From contig JAUWDC010000032.1 of NCBI GenBank assembly GCA_030608985.1, forward strand, positions 1 to 8,111: a stretch of 8,111 nucleotides of DNA, in the 5' to 3' direction. Below, in pieces: positions 1 to 6,697 of the stretch. Within the stretch, counting starts at the first letter, position 1; each line of letters opens with the position of its first letter. The notes beneath the pieces are model-generated. The model was given only the letters and a program-made list of their open reading frames with translations. It did not search any database and had not been told where the DNA came from. A program made the translations under genes and the position numbers. The stretch comes from Desulfobia sp. (GTDB lineage Bacteria > Desulfobacterota > Desulfobulbia > Desulfobulbales > SURF-16).

Positions 1-106
1 CTTCGATCTTACCACTGTCATAGTTACACATAACCATCAATTGGCAAAAAAGATGGATCGTTGTCTTGTCTTAAAAGAAGGAAAGCTGGAAGATGCTGAT
101 TTATAA
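1..106 (+). CDS. lolD: C-terminal end of an ABC transporter ATPase, probably LolD
   Basis: Only the last 34 codons and the stop are present, read from base 2. The fragment contains VTHNHQLA, which matches the H-loop (switch histidine) region of ABC ATPases, followed by a short basic stretch and LVLKEGKL, the usual final beta strand and turn of this family. LolD is the ATPase of the LolCDE complex, which extracts lipoproteins from the inner membrane and hands them to LolA. The assignment to LolD rather than another MacB/FtsE-type ATPase rests on the style of the C-terminus and on the following bamA, a pairing I recall from related bacteria. Walker A, signature and Walker B motifs lie outside the window, so the family is confident but the exact subfamily is not. 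It ends in TAA, with no GC-rich terminator hairpin after it. Confidence 0.72.
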   Translation, partial: FDLTTVIVTHNHQLAKKMDRCLVLKEGKLEDADL

Positions 107-145
107 CATACCTCGTAAAATTTTATTAATTTAGATCCTATTTCT

Positions 146-174
146 TGGACAATTTGCTTCGAATTCATTAATAG
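146..174 (+). promoter_or_regulatory. Weak candidate sigma70-type promoter ahead of bamA
   Basis: TGGACA at 146-151 matches five of six bases of the -35 consensus. TAATAG at 169-174, 17 bases further on, matches only three of six -10 positions. It sits in AT-rich DNA between the lolD stop and the heptamer repeat, so a transcript starting here would carry the whole repeat as its leader. The -10 is poor, and bamA may simply be read from upstream with lolD. Confidence 0.2.
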
Positions 175-178
175 ATAA

Positions 179-286
179 AAGGTTTATGGTGTAAGGTTCA
201 TGGTTTAAGGTTTAGAGTTTGTGCCATCAAAGACCTGATACCCGTAACCTGACACCTGATACCCGGCACCTGACACCTGAAACCTT
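179..286. repeat. Palindromic array of 7-nt repeats abutting the bamA start codon
   Basis: Two arms, each a run of diverged heptamers, flank a 12-nt spacer (221-232). In the left arm (179-220, six units) GGT recurs at 181, 188, 195, 202 and 209, with a degenerate AGT at 216; units are of the type AAGGTTT or ATGGTTT. In the right arm (233-286, seven units plus five bases) ACC recurs at 233, 240, 247, 254, 261, 268, 275 and 282; units are ACCTGAY or ACCCGNN. The arms are imperfectly complementary. AAACCTT at 280-286 is the exact reverse complement of AAGGTTT at 179-185 and at 207-213. The last base of the array directly precedes the ATG at 287, so the array occupies the place where a ribosome binding site would be. 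It resembles in general style the heptameric short tandem repeats known from cyanobacteria; I cannot name the family. Confidence 0.85.
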
Positions 287-469
287 ATGAATAGCCAATA
301 TCTTTTCAGAAAACATATCCTTCTATTTTTTTCCTTATTATTAGTATGGTGTTCTATTCTCCCTGATACGGCACAAGCCGTAAATGAAATTGATCCATTA
401 AGAACGACTTACAATACCCTTATCCTGCCATTAAAAGTTAATACTGTTAAAAACAGTCAGACACTTTAA
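287..469 (+). CDS. bamA: 5' part of bamA: signal peptide and start of the N-terminal domain, ended by an in-frame TAA
   Basis: This 60-codon frame starts with a clear Sec signal peptide: basic residues near position 8-9, a hydrophobic core at about 10-25 (LLFFSLLLVW), and an AQA-V type cleavage site after residue 31. The following ILPLKV strand is how the TolB/FlgO-like N-terminal domain of many deltaproteobacterial BamA proteins begins. The TAA at 467-469 is followed in the same frame by 15 open codons leading into the large frame at 515, and those codons read as natural continuation of the same domain. I therefore take it as the 5' end of bamA rather than a separate small gene. No Shine-Dalgarno sequence precedes the ATG, because the heptamer array lies against it. 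The ATG is the only start that preserves the signal peptide. Confidence 0.75.
   Translation: MNSQYLFRKHILLFFSLLLVWCSILPDTAQAVNEIDPLRTTYNTLILPLKVNTVKNSQTL
443..457 (+). other. Small perfect stem-loop 9 nt before the in-frame stop
   Basis: ACTGTT (443-448) and AACAGT (452-457) form a perfect 6-bp stem around a 3-nt AAA loop. It lies inside the bamA frame, just ahead of the TAA at 467-469. Whether it folds in the mRNA or is a chance result of the local base composition cannot be told from the sequence. Confidence 0.45.
467..469 (+). other. In-frame ochre (TAA) codon interrupting bamA
   Basis: The TAA falls at codon 61 counted from 287. The phase before and after it is identical (287 and 515 are both frame 2), so one base substitution explains the break and no indel is needed. 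CAA, AAA or GAA would restore an open frame of 898 residues from 287 to 2983. The codons at 470-514 encode KKSDSFLVELTASRQ, which runs smoothly into MSREE, the pattern expected of this domain. TAA is also the normal terminator of lolD, bamA and surA here, so genome-wide reassignment is unlikely. A sequencing error, a recent nonsense mutation or recoding are all possible. Confidence 0.9.
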
Positions 470-470
470 A

Positions 471-487
471 AAAAGAGCGACTCTTTT
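471..487 (+). other. Perfect stem-loop starting 2 nt after the in-frame stop
   Basis: AAAAGAG (471-477), loop CGA, CTCTTTT (481-487) form a perfect 7-bp stem with a 3-nt loop. It is preceded by an A-run and followed by CTT, giving the outline of a weak intrinsic terminator, but only two of the seven pairs are G-C. Its place immediately 3' of the TAA is where a structure could influence termination or readthrough; that role is speculative. Confidence 0.45.
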
Positions 488-514
488 CTTGTAGAACTGA
501 CCGCATCAAGACAG

Positions 515-2983
515 ATGCAAATAATGTCACGAGAGGAAACTTCCTCTCATCTTAATTTTAACGAACTGTGGCCACCTCCCATAAATGAATTAACAAAACT
601 AACTGTAGACGACAACATCCATTATATAGCAACTGGAACTCTCACCCAGATCGGAAATCGTTTCAGTATAGATATTATTCTTTTTGATCTTATAGATACA
701 TCATCGACAAAACCTTTTTTTGGGGAAGCCCTTTCAGAGAGCGACATTTCAACCGTTCTTGGCGATCTTCTTGATGAAATATATATACATACCAGTCGTT
801 TTCAACGTATTGCTGATATTCGTATCTCAGGGAACAAACGTATTGATAAAGGTGCTATCCTCCGACATATAAAAAACCGGACAGGTGATCTCTATAATAT
901 TGTTCAACTCCGTAATGACATGAAAAACGTTTTTAAGATGGGTTATTTCGTTGATGTTCAGGTTGAAGTTGATGAGAGTGATGAAGGGAAAATTGTTACA
1001 TATAAAGTTCAGGAAAAAGAAGTTATTGGCAGCGTATCAATATCAGGTGAAGAGAAGTTAGAATCTGAGGATATAAAAGAAGTTTTAACTGTATCCCCAA
1101 ACACTATTCTTAACGCCAAAGAAATTAGAGAATCTACCGCTAATATCAAAACACTCTATAAGGAAAAAGGATATTATAACACCCAGGTTGAAGCAAAACT
1201 GACCTATCCTAAAAAAGAAAGGGTGAATATTACTTTTGACATTAAAGAAGGGGAGAAAGTCTTTGTTAAAGAAATTTACATTCAGGGGAATAAAACTTTT
1301 TCAGATAAAGAAATAAAAGGGATAATCTCCACTTCTGCGAAAGACTGGTTGTCATGGCTCACTGAATCAGGACTGTTGAAAAGAGATCTGCTTAAACAAG
1401 ATGCCTCCCGAGTTGGTGCCTTTTATCAGAACAATGGCTTTATAGAAGTTAAGGTTGGGGAGCCTAAAATTGATCAACATGGGGAATGGCTCTATGTCAC
1501 ATTCACCATCGAAGAAGGAGATCGATATAAGGTTGGTTTGGTTGACGTGACAGGTGATCTTGTTTTTGACCGGAATACCCTTTTGAATAAAACCCGAATA
1601 GGTGAAGAAAGGTACTACAATCGTAAAACCCTGCGTGATGACATCATGAGGCTTACGAACCTTTATGCGTCCAAAGGATTTGCCTTTGCCGAAATCAACC
1701 CAGCAGTCAAAAGAGATGATCAGGAAAAACGCGTTGATATTGTTTTTCATGCCGCAAAAGGCGATCTTGTTCATGTAAACCGGATAATTATCAAAGGAAA
1801 CAGTAGAACCCGTGACAAGGTTATTCGCAGAAATATGACCCTCGATGAGCAGGAGGTTTTTGATGCATCCGCTCTGCAGAGTAGCACAAGTCGTTTAAGG
1901 AGACTCGATTATTTTGAAGAAATAAATATCACTCCAGAGCCATCTATTGACGAAAACAGCCTCATGGATATCATTGTTGATGTTAAGGAAAAACCTACGG
2001 GCACCTTTAGTATTGGTGCAGGATATAGTTCTGTTGATGGAATGATGTTCATGGGTGAAATCAGCCAGGAAAACTTTCTCGGCCGTGGTCAGCGCCTTGC
2101 TCTCCAAACCAACATTGGTGGATCCAGTACCAGGTATAATCTTAGTTTTACTGAACCCCACCTCAACGACTCAAAACTCCTTTTTGGTTTTGATGTGTAT
2201 AACTGGGAAAGAGATTACGACGATTATGACAAACAATCAACAGGTGCCACCATGCGTTTTGGGTATCCAATATGGCATAGGTGGAAATTGTTTTACTACC
2301 TTGGCTATGAGGACACCAAACTAACTAATGTCGATGAGTTTGCCTCGCAGCTGATCAAAGATTCCGTAGATATAGAAACAACCCATTATTACACAGTAGG
2401 TGCCACTCGGGATACCAGGAATAAACGTATTATGCCTTCAAAAGGTTCGCAACATCGTATCAGTGTCAAAAACGCAGGCGACTTTCTTGGTGGAGACAGC
2501 TCTTTTTTCAAAATTGAGGCAATGACGAGCTGGTACTTCCCTTATAGGTGGGATACTGTTTTTCATTTTAAAGGTTCAGTTGGCTATATAGAGGAAACTG
2601 ATGACGGCATGCTTCCAGTATACGAACGCTTCTATCTTGGTGGCATTAATACTATGAGGGGTTTCGAAAGTGGTGCAATCAGCCCGAGAGATCCGGTTAC
2701 CGATGAAAAAATCGGTGGTGACAAGATGGGCTTTATCAATCTCGAATATATTTTCCCCCTTGTCAAGGATGCCGGATTATCAGGCCTTGTTTTTTATGAC
2801 ACTGGGTTTGTCTATGGAGAAGATGAGGACTGGTCATTTAATGATCTACGCAGCAGTGTCGGTTTTGGGTTCCGCTGGCTTTCACCAATGGGACCTCTTC
2901 GCCTGGAATGGGGTTACAATATAGATCCTAAAGACGATGAAGACCAGAGTTTGTGGGATTTCAGTATTGGCGGTGCATTTTAA
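515..2983 (+). CDS. bamA: Outer membrane protein assembly factor BamA (Omp85), body of the gene downstream of the in-frame stop
   Basis: BamA is the outer-membrane core of the BAM complex, which folds and inserts beta-barrel proteins. Numbered from 287, the rest of a TolB/FlgO-like domain (NELWPPP; YIATGTLTQIG) runs to about residue 170. Five POTRA domains follow at about 175-245, 246-322, 323-412, 413-493 and 494-568, marked by recurring I.I.GN strand starts and YxxxGY/F helix ends. The 16-strand barrel occupies 569-898. ERFYLGGINTMRGF (MRGF at 2654-2665) is the conserved RGF/Y motif of strand-16-proximal loop 6, with Met in place of the common Val. The chain ends in a terminal Phe (DFSIGGAF), the beta-signal. 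The 822-codon frame from ATG 515 is intact but has no signal peptide and no Shine-Dalgarno sequence, so a protein started there should not reach the periplasm. The real gene is best read as 287-2983. The family assignment is very secure; functionality of this copy depends on the TAA. Confidence 0.93.
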   Translation: MQIMSREETSSHLNFNELWPPPINELTKLTVDDNIHYIATGTLTQIGNRFSIDIILFDLIDTSSTKPFFGEALSESDISTVLGDLLDEIYIHTSRFQRIADIRISGNKRIDKGAILRHIKNRTGDLYNIVQLRNDMKNVFKMGYFVDVQVEVDESDEGKIVTYKVQEKEVIGSVSISGEEKLESEDIKEVLTVSPNTILNAKEIRESTANIKTLYKEKGYYNTQVEAKLTYPKKERVNITFDIKEGEKVFVKEIYIQGNKTFSDKEIKGIISTSAKDWLSWLTESGLLKRDLLKQDASRVGAFYQNNGFIEVKVGEPKIDQHGEWLYVTFTIEEGDRYKVGLVDVTGDLVFDRNTLLNKTRIGEERYYNRKTLRDDIMRLTNLYASKGFAFAEINPAVKRDDQEKRVDIVFHAAKGDLVHVNRIIIKGNSRTRDKVIRRNMTLDEQEVFDASALQSSTSRLRRLDYFEEINITPEPSIDENSLMDIIVDVKEKPTGTFSIGAGYSSVDGMMFMGEISQENFLGRGQRLALQTNIGGSSTRYNLSFTEPHLNDSKLLFGFDVYNWERDYDDYDKQSTGATMRFGYPIWHRWKLFYYLGYEDTKLTNVDEFASQLIKDSVDIETTHYYTVGATRDTRNKRIMPSKGSQHRISVKNAGDFLGGDSSFFKIEAMTSWYFPYRWDTVFHFKGSVGYIEETDDGMLPVYERFYLGGINTMRGFESGAISPRDPVTDEKIGGDKMGFINLEYIFPLVKDAGLSGLVFYDTGFVYGEDEDWSFNDLRSSVGFGFRWLSPMGPLRLEWGYNIDPKDDEDQSLWDFSIGGAF

Positions 2984-3006
2984 TGTATCTGAAAAACAAA
3001 AATGAT

Positions 3007-3100
3007 GAATTAAAAATTACGAATTACGAATGAATGAAATATCTATTAAAAAAGCACCTCAATTCGTAATTCTCAATTTGTAATTCTCAATTCTTAATTC
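3007..3100. repeat. Second palindromic heptamer array, between bamA and mfd
   Basis: The left arm (3007-3031) has AATT at 3008, 3015 and 3022, with AATG at 3029; units are of the type GAATTAC. The right arm (3061-3100) has AATT at exactly 7-nt steps: 3061, 3068, 3075, 3082, 3089 and 3096, in units such as AATTCGT, AATTCTC and AATTCTT. GAATTACGAAT at 3021-3031 is a perfect 11-bp reverse complement of 3062-3072, and GAATTAA at 3007-3013 pairs exactly with TTAATTC at 3094-3100. The layout copies that of the array upstream of bamA but the consensus is unrelated. There is no GC-rich stem or T-tract, so it is not a conventional terminator. The remainder of the 2984-3135 gap shows only a short hairpin. 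Confidence 0.85.
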
Positions 3101-3105
3101 ATTTC

Positions 3106-3116
3106 GCCCATAGGGC
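3106..3116 (+). other. Short GC hairpin upstream of mfd
   Basis: GCCC-ATA-GGGC forms a 4-bp all-GC stem with a 3-nt loop, ending 19 nt before the mfd ATG. It has no following T-tract, so it is not a terminator as such. It could lie in the mfd leader or mark the edge of the adjacent repeat. A dyad this short may be chance. Confidence 0.3.
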
Positions 3117-3135
3117 ATCATATTAATACGGTTAC

Positions 3136-6100
3136 ATGCACCGACTTTTTGAGTTCCTGAAAAAGAAAAAATCTACACATGTTCATGCTACTGGCTTAAG
3201 GACATCTGCTGCAGCCTATCTTGCTGCAAGCACTGTAGAAAAATTGCATCGCCCTCTCCTTTGTATCGTGCCCTCTGAAGGTTTAGTTCCAAGTCTAGAA
3301 CTCGACCTTTCACTCTTTACAGATGTTCCGGTAATAGTCTATCCTGGTTATGAAATACCTCCCTATACCCCATTATCACCTGACAGTTCCACAACAGCAG
3401 CAAGAATATCAGCGCTATACAGGGTCTTGAATACCAATGCTCCATTTATATTAATTGCATCCTGTGAAGCTCTTCTTCGTAAAATACCACCGGTAAAAAT
3501 TCTTAACGATTATACTGAGCTTCTGATTGCCGGTGAGGAGATCGATCAAAATGACTTAATTATTTCTCTGGTCAACTCAGGCTATGAAGAAGTGTCATTA
3601 GTGCAGAGTGAAGGTGAGTTCACGGTAAAAGGTGGAATTGTAGATATCTATCCACCATTATTTGACTCAGGGAAGAATACGCTTATAGATGCCCCGGTCA
3701 GATTAGATTTTTTCGGTGATACCATTGAATCCATACGGTATTTTGATCCGATAACCCAACGGTCTATTGCTGAAATTGAAGAAGCTGTCATTCTGCCGGT
3801 TAAAGATACCTTGTTTCCAGCCATGTCGAAAAATGGCTCCAACCTCCTTGAAAAATTTGACATATTATCGTCACAGGCGGACTGGGAGAGCAATGAACGA
3901 TCAAAGATAAAAGAGAAGCTTTCACAGGGAATAGCATTTCCCGGTATTGAATTCTTTTTGCCTCTTTTTTATGATTTTCTTTCCTGCCCGGTTGACGTGC
4001 TTCCTGATGATACGTGTGTTTTTCTTTTTGAGCCTTCAGAGATAAAACAGTCCATTCTGTTGACATGGGAACGCATTCAAAACAATTTCCTTGAAGCCAC
4101 TACCACCAGGACTCCTGCCCTATCCCCTGATTCTCTTTTTCTAGATGAAGAAAACCTGCATAAAATTCTTCAAAAATTCAGCACGGTCACATTGCACGAC
4201 TTTGCTGACTTTGACCACAATGAAGAAGAGACCATTTCCTTTCATTCCGGTAACCATATACTGGTAAAACAACAGCTGGAACTTGGAAATAAAAAAACTG
4301 GCCTTATTGCACCGCTAGCCCAACATATTTCCAACTGGTTTGACAATAATGACACGGTTGCCTTTGCCTGTCGTTCACTTCGCCATGCCAGACACCTTGG
4401 TGAACTTTTCCTGCCTTACGGGTTTGACACCGAGGTGGTAGATAGACCTTTAACTCCTGATAATCTTCAAACAGGCACACTGTATCTTTACAGCAGAAGT
4501 TTAACTGAAGGTTTTGATTTACCAGATGAGAGGTTGCATGTCCTTTCTGATAGAGAACTTTTTGGAGAAAAACGACCTGGTCCGAAAAAAAGGAGAAAGG
4601 GTGCCGATACTGTTGAGCCTGTCACTTTTGAAGAACTGCATATTGATGATTATATCGTCCATACAGAACATGGTATCGGAATCTTCAAAGGAATCAAACA
4701 TATTGCGCATAGTGGAATAGGCAATGATTTCCTTGAAATATCATACCGCGACGGGGATAAATTGTATGTTCCTGTAGACAGGATGAACAGTATTTCAAAA
4801 TATCATGGGTTATCTGACAAACCTCCTAAACTAGAGAAGCTTGGTGGCAAAAATTGGGATAAGGTTAAGAAAAAGGTCAAGGAGGCCGTCTGGAAAGTTG
4901 CTCAAGATCTTCTTGATCTCTACGCAAGGCGACAACTTGCTAAGGGCAATGAGTTTTCAAAGCCTGGTTCTCTTTATCAAGAACTTGAAGAGACCTTTCC
5001 CTTTCACGAGACACCCGGGCAAAATAAAGCCATCAATGATGTAATTAATGATCTGGCATCTGAGCAGACCATGGACAGGCTTGTCTGTGGAGATGTTGGT
5101 TACGGAAAAACCGAAGTTGCTATACGAGCTGCATTTAAAGTGGTTGAAGATGGTTTTCAGGCTGCTATCCTTGTCCCAACTACAGTACTTGCAGAACAGC
5201 ACGTCTTGTCTTTTAGAGAACGCTTATCATGTCTTCCTGTCCGCGTAGAGAGTTTAAACCGGTTTAAATCACCAAAAGAGCAAAAGGAGATCATCAAGGA
5301 TATTGGGGCCGGTAAGGTTGACATTGTCATTGGCACACATAGGCTGTTGTCGAAAGATGTTCATTTCGTAAAACTAGGTTTACTTATTATTGATGAGGAG
5401 CACCGGTTTGGTGTGACGCACAAAGAGAAGCTGAAAAAACTTAAAAGCAATATTGACGTATTGACCCTCACGGCAACACCTATACCAAGAACTTTACAAA
5501 TGTCGCTTCTTGGGGTCAGAGATTTATCAATAATCAGTTCCCCTCCGCGACATCGTCGGTCAATCAAAACTTTTATTGCCCGTCAGGATGATCTTGTAAT
5601 TAAGGAAGCTATCGTTAAAGAACTTCAACGGAAAGGACAGGTATTTCTCGTACACAACAGGGTCAAATCTATTAATGAACTGGCTCAGAAAATACAAAAA
5701 CTTGTCCCTCAGGCCAAAATTGCCGTCGCCCATGGCCAAATGCCGGCAAAACAGCTTGAGGAGATAATGTTCCGTTTTACCAAAAATGAAATAGATGTTC
5801 TTGTCAGTACTACTATTATCGAGTCTGGACTTGACATACCAAGTGCGAATACAATCATCATTACTCGAGCAGACAGGTTTGGACTTGCTGAAATTTATCA
5901 GCTTCGTGGAAGAGTTGGAAGAAGCCATGAACAGGCCTTTGCATATTTACTCGTACCATCGCTTGACGGATTGTCAAAAGATGCCAGGCAGCGATTGCGT
6001 GCCCTCATGGATTATAATGAACTGGGAGGGGGCTTCAAACTCGCAATGAGCGACTTGCAGATAAGAGGCGGAGGCAACATTCTTGGCGAATCACAGAGTG

Positions 6101-6645
6101 GTAATATTGCAGCCGTGGGCTATGATCTCTATTTGGATCTGCTCCAAAAAACAGTAGAAGATTTAAAAAAGAGGGCAGAACTTGGTGATGATTACGCAGA
6201 AGAAGAATATATTGATCCGGAATTGAATATACAGGTTTCAGCTTTTATCCCAGATAATTATATACATAATACTGATCAACGTTATATCGCTTATCGAAAG
6301 ATTACCAGTCTGCACGATGAAGATTCGCTGGCAGATCAGAAGGATGAGTTAAGAGACAGATATGGTCCTCTCCCAACAGAGGTTGCCAATCTTCTTCAGG
6401 TTATTTCGCTCAAATTGGCTTGCAAAAAACTGAAAATAAGCAAACTCGATCAAGGTAAAGACATACTGGCCTTCTCGTTTTTGGACAATACATCTGTTAA
6501 GCCTGAAAAAATACTCACAATGGTAAAAAACAGTAAAGGAAATGCAAGATTTACTCCCGATGGGAAACTGGTTGTAAAAGAACCATTGCTCACCCCTGAA
6601 ACTGTTTTTCAAGAGATCAAAAAAATCTTGCGGGCTCTCATATAG
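3136..6645 (+). CDS. mfd: Transcription-repair coupling factor Mfd
   Basis: Mfd is a cytoplasmic DNA translocase that dislodges RNA polymerase stalled at lesions and recruits UvrA. At 1169 aa it is full length (E. coli, 1148). The UvrB-homology module covers about residues 1-340; RLDFF at 189-193 matches the UvrA-contacting R181/F185 region of E. coli, while K165 in TVKGG replaces E. coli R165, a conservative change. The CarD-like RNA polymerase interaction domain is at about 500-556 (DDYIVHTEHGIGIFKG; LYVPVDRM). The RecG-like motor has Walker A GDVGYGKT (652-659), Walker B DEEH (753-756), TATP (779-782) and QLRGRVGRS (922-930), followed by GGGFKLAMSDLQIRGGGNILG. A C-terminal D7-type domain ends the protein. 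No disruption is visible. The ATG at 3136 fits the usual N-terminus, but has no good Shine-Dalgarno sequence. surA follows after 52 nt with no terminator. Confidence 0.98.
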   Translation: MHRLFEFLKKKKSTHVHATGLRTSAAAYLAASTVEKLHRPLLCIVPSEGLVPSLELDLSLFTDVPVIVYPGYEIPPYTPLSPDSSTTAARISALYRVLNTNAPFILIASCEALLRKIPPVKILNDYTELLIAGEEIDQNDLIISLVNSGYEEVSLVQSEGEFTVKGGIVDIYPPLFDSGKNTLIDAPVRLDFFGDTIESIRYFDPITQRSIAEIEEAVILPVKDTLFPAMSKNGSNLLEKFDILSSQADWESNERSKIKEKLSQGIAFPGIEFFLPLFYDFLSCPVDVLPDDTCVFLFEPSEIKQSILLTWERIQNNFLEATTTRTPALSPDSLFLDEENLHKILQKFSTVTLHDFADFDHNEEETISFHSGNHILVKQQLELGNKKTGLIAPLAQHISNWFDNNDTVAFACRSLRHARHLGELFLPYGFDTEVVDRPLTPDNLQTGTLYLYSRSLTEGFDLPDERLHVLSDRELFGEKRPGPKKRRKGADTVEPVTFEELHIDDYIVHTEHGIGIFKGIKHIAHSGIGNDFLEISYRDGDKLYVPVDRMNSISKYHGLSDKPPKLEKLGGKNWDKVKKKVKEAVWKVAQDLLDLYARRQLAKGNEFSKPGSLYQELEETFPFHETPGQNKAINDVINDLASEQTMDRLVCGDVGYGKTEVAIRAAFKVVEDGFQAAILVPTTVLAEQHVLSFRERLSCLPVRVESLNRFKSPKEQKEIIKDIGAGKVDIVIGTHRLLSKDVHFVKLGLLIIDEEHRFGVTHKEKLKKLKSNIDVLTLTATPIPRTLQMSLLGVRDLSIISSPPRHRRSIKTFIARQDDLVIKEAIVKELQRKGQVFLVHNRVKSINELAQKIQKLVPQAKIAVAHGQMPAKQLEEIMFRFTKNEIDVLVSTTIIESGLDIPSANTIIITRADRFGLAEIYQLRGRVGRSHEQAFAYLLVPSLDGLSKDARQRLRALMDYNELGGGFKLAMSDLQIRGGGNILGESQSGNIAAVGYDLYLDLLQKTVEDLKKRAELGDDYAEEEYIDPELNIQVSAFIPDNYIHNTDQRYIAYRKITSLHDEDSLADQKDELRDRYGPLPTEVANLLQVISLKLACKKLKISKLDQGKDILAFSFLDNTSVKPEKILTMVKNSKGNARFTPDGKLVVKEPLLTPETVFQEIKKILRALI
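5253..5268. repeat. 16-bp perfect palindrome inside mfd
   Basis: TTTAAACCGGTTTAAA is its own reverse complement. It encodes part of SLNRFKSP, a segment conserved in Mfd proteins, so codon constraint plus chance is a sufficient explanation. No function is claimed. Confidence 0.5.
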
Positions 6646-6697
6646 TTGATTACAAGAAACGTACACATTTATGAAACCACTTCAACAATAGAATATT

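Noticed and set aside
179..286. CRISPR array
   Set aside because: The units are 7 nt without unique spacers, and there are no cas genes nearby.
467..469. Alternative genetic code or selenocysteine/pyrrolysine at the bamA stop
   Set aside because: Selenocysteine uses UGA and pyrrolysine UAG, and TAA ends lolD, bamA and surA normally in this window.
467..514. Frameshift at the A-run after the in-frame stop (470-474) as the cause of the bamA break
   Set aside because: The frame is the same before and after the run, and the TAA begins upstream of it, so slippage there would neither remove the stop nor be needed.
1367..1774. Open frame of 135 codons on the - strand within bamA
   Set aside because: It lies antisense to well-conserved POTRA coding sequence, shows no recognisable domain, and is explained as a shadow of bamA.
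3007..3100. Rho-independent terminator after bamA
   Set aside because: The stem is nearly all A-T, the loop is 30 nt, and there is no T-tract on the 3' side; the 7-nt periodicity explains the dyad better.
3078..3126. Promoter for mfd with TATTAA (3121-3126) as -10
   Set aside because: No acceptable -35 lies at the right distance, and transcription would begin almost on the start codon; the AT-rich matches come from the heptamer array.
5560..5928. Open frame of 122 codons on the - strand within mfd
   Set aside because: It is opposite the conserved helicase motifs of mfd and has no independent coding support.
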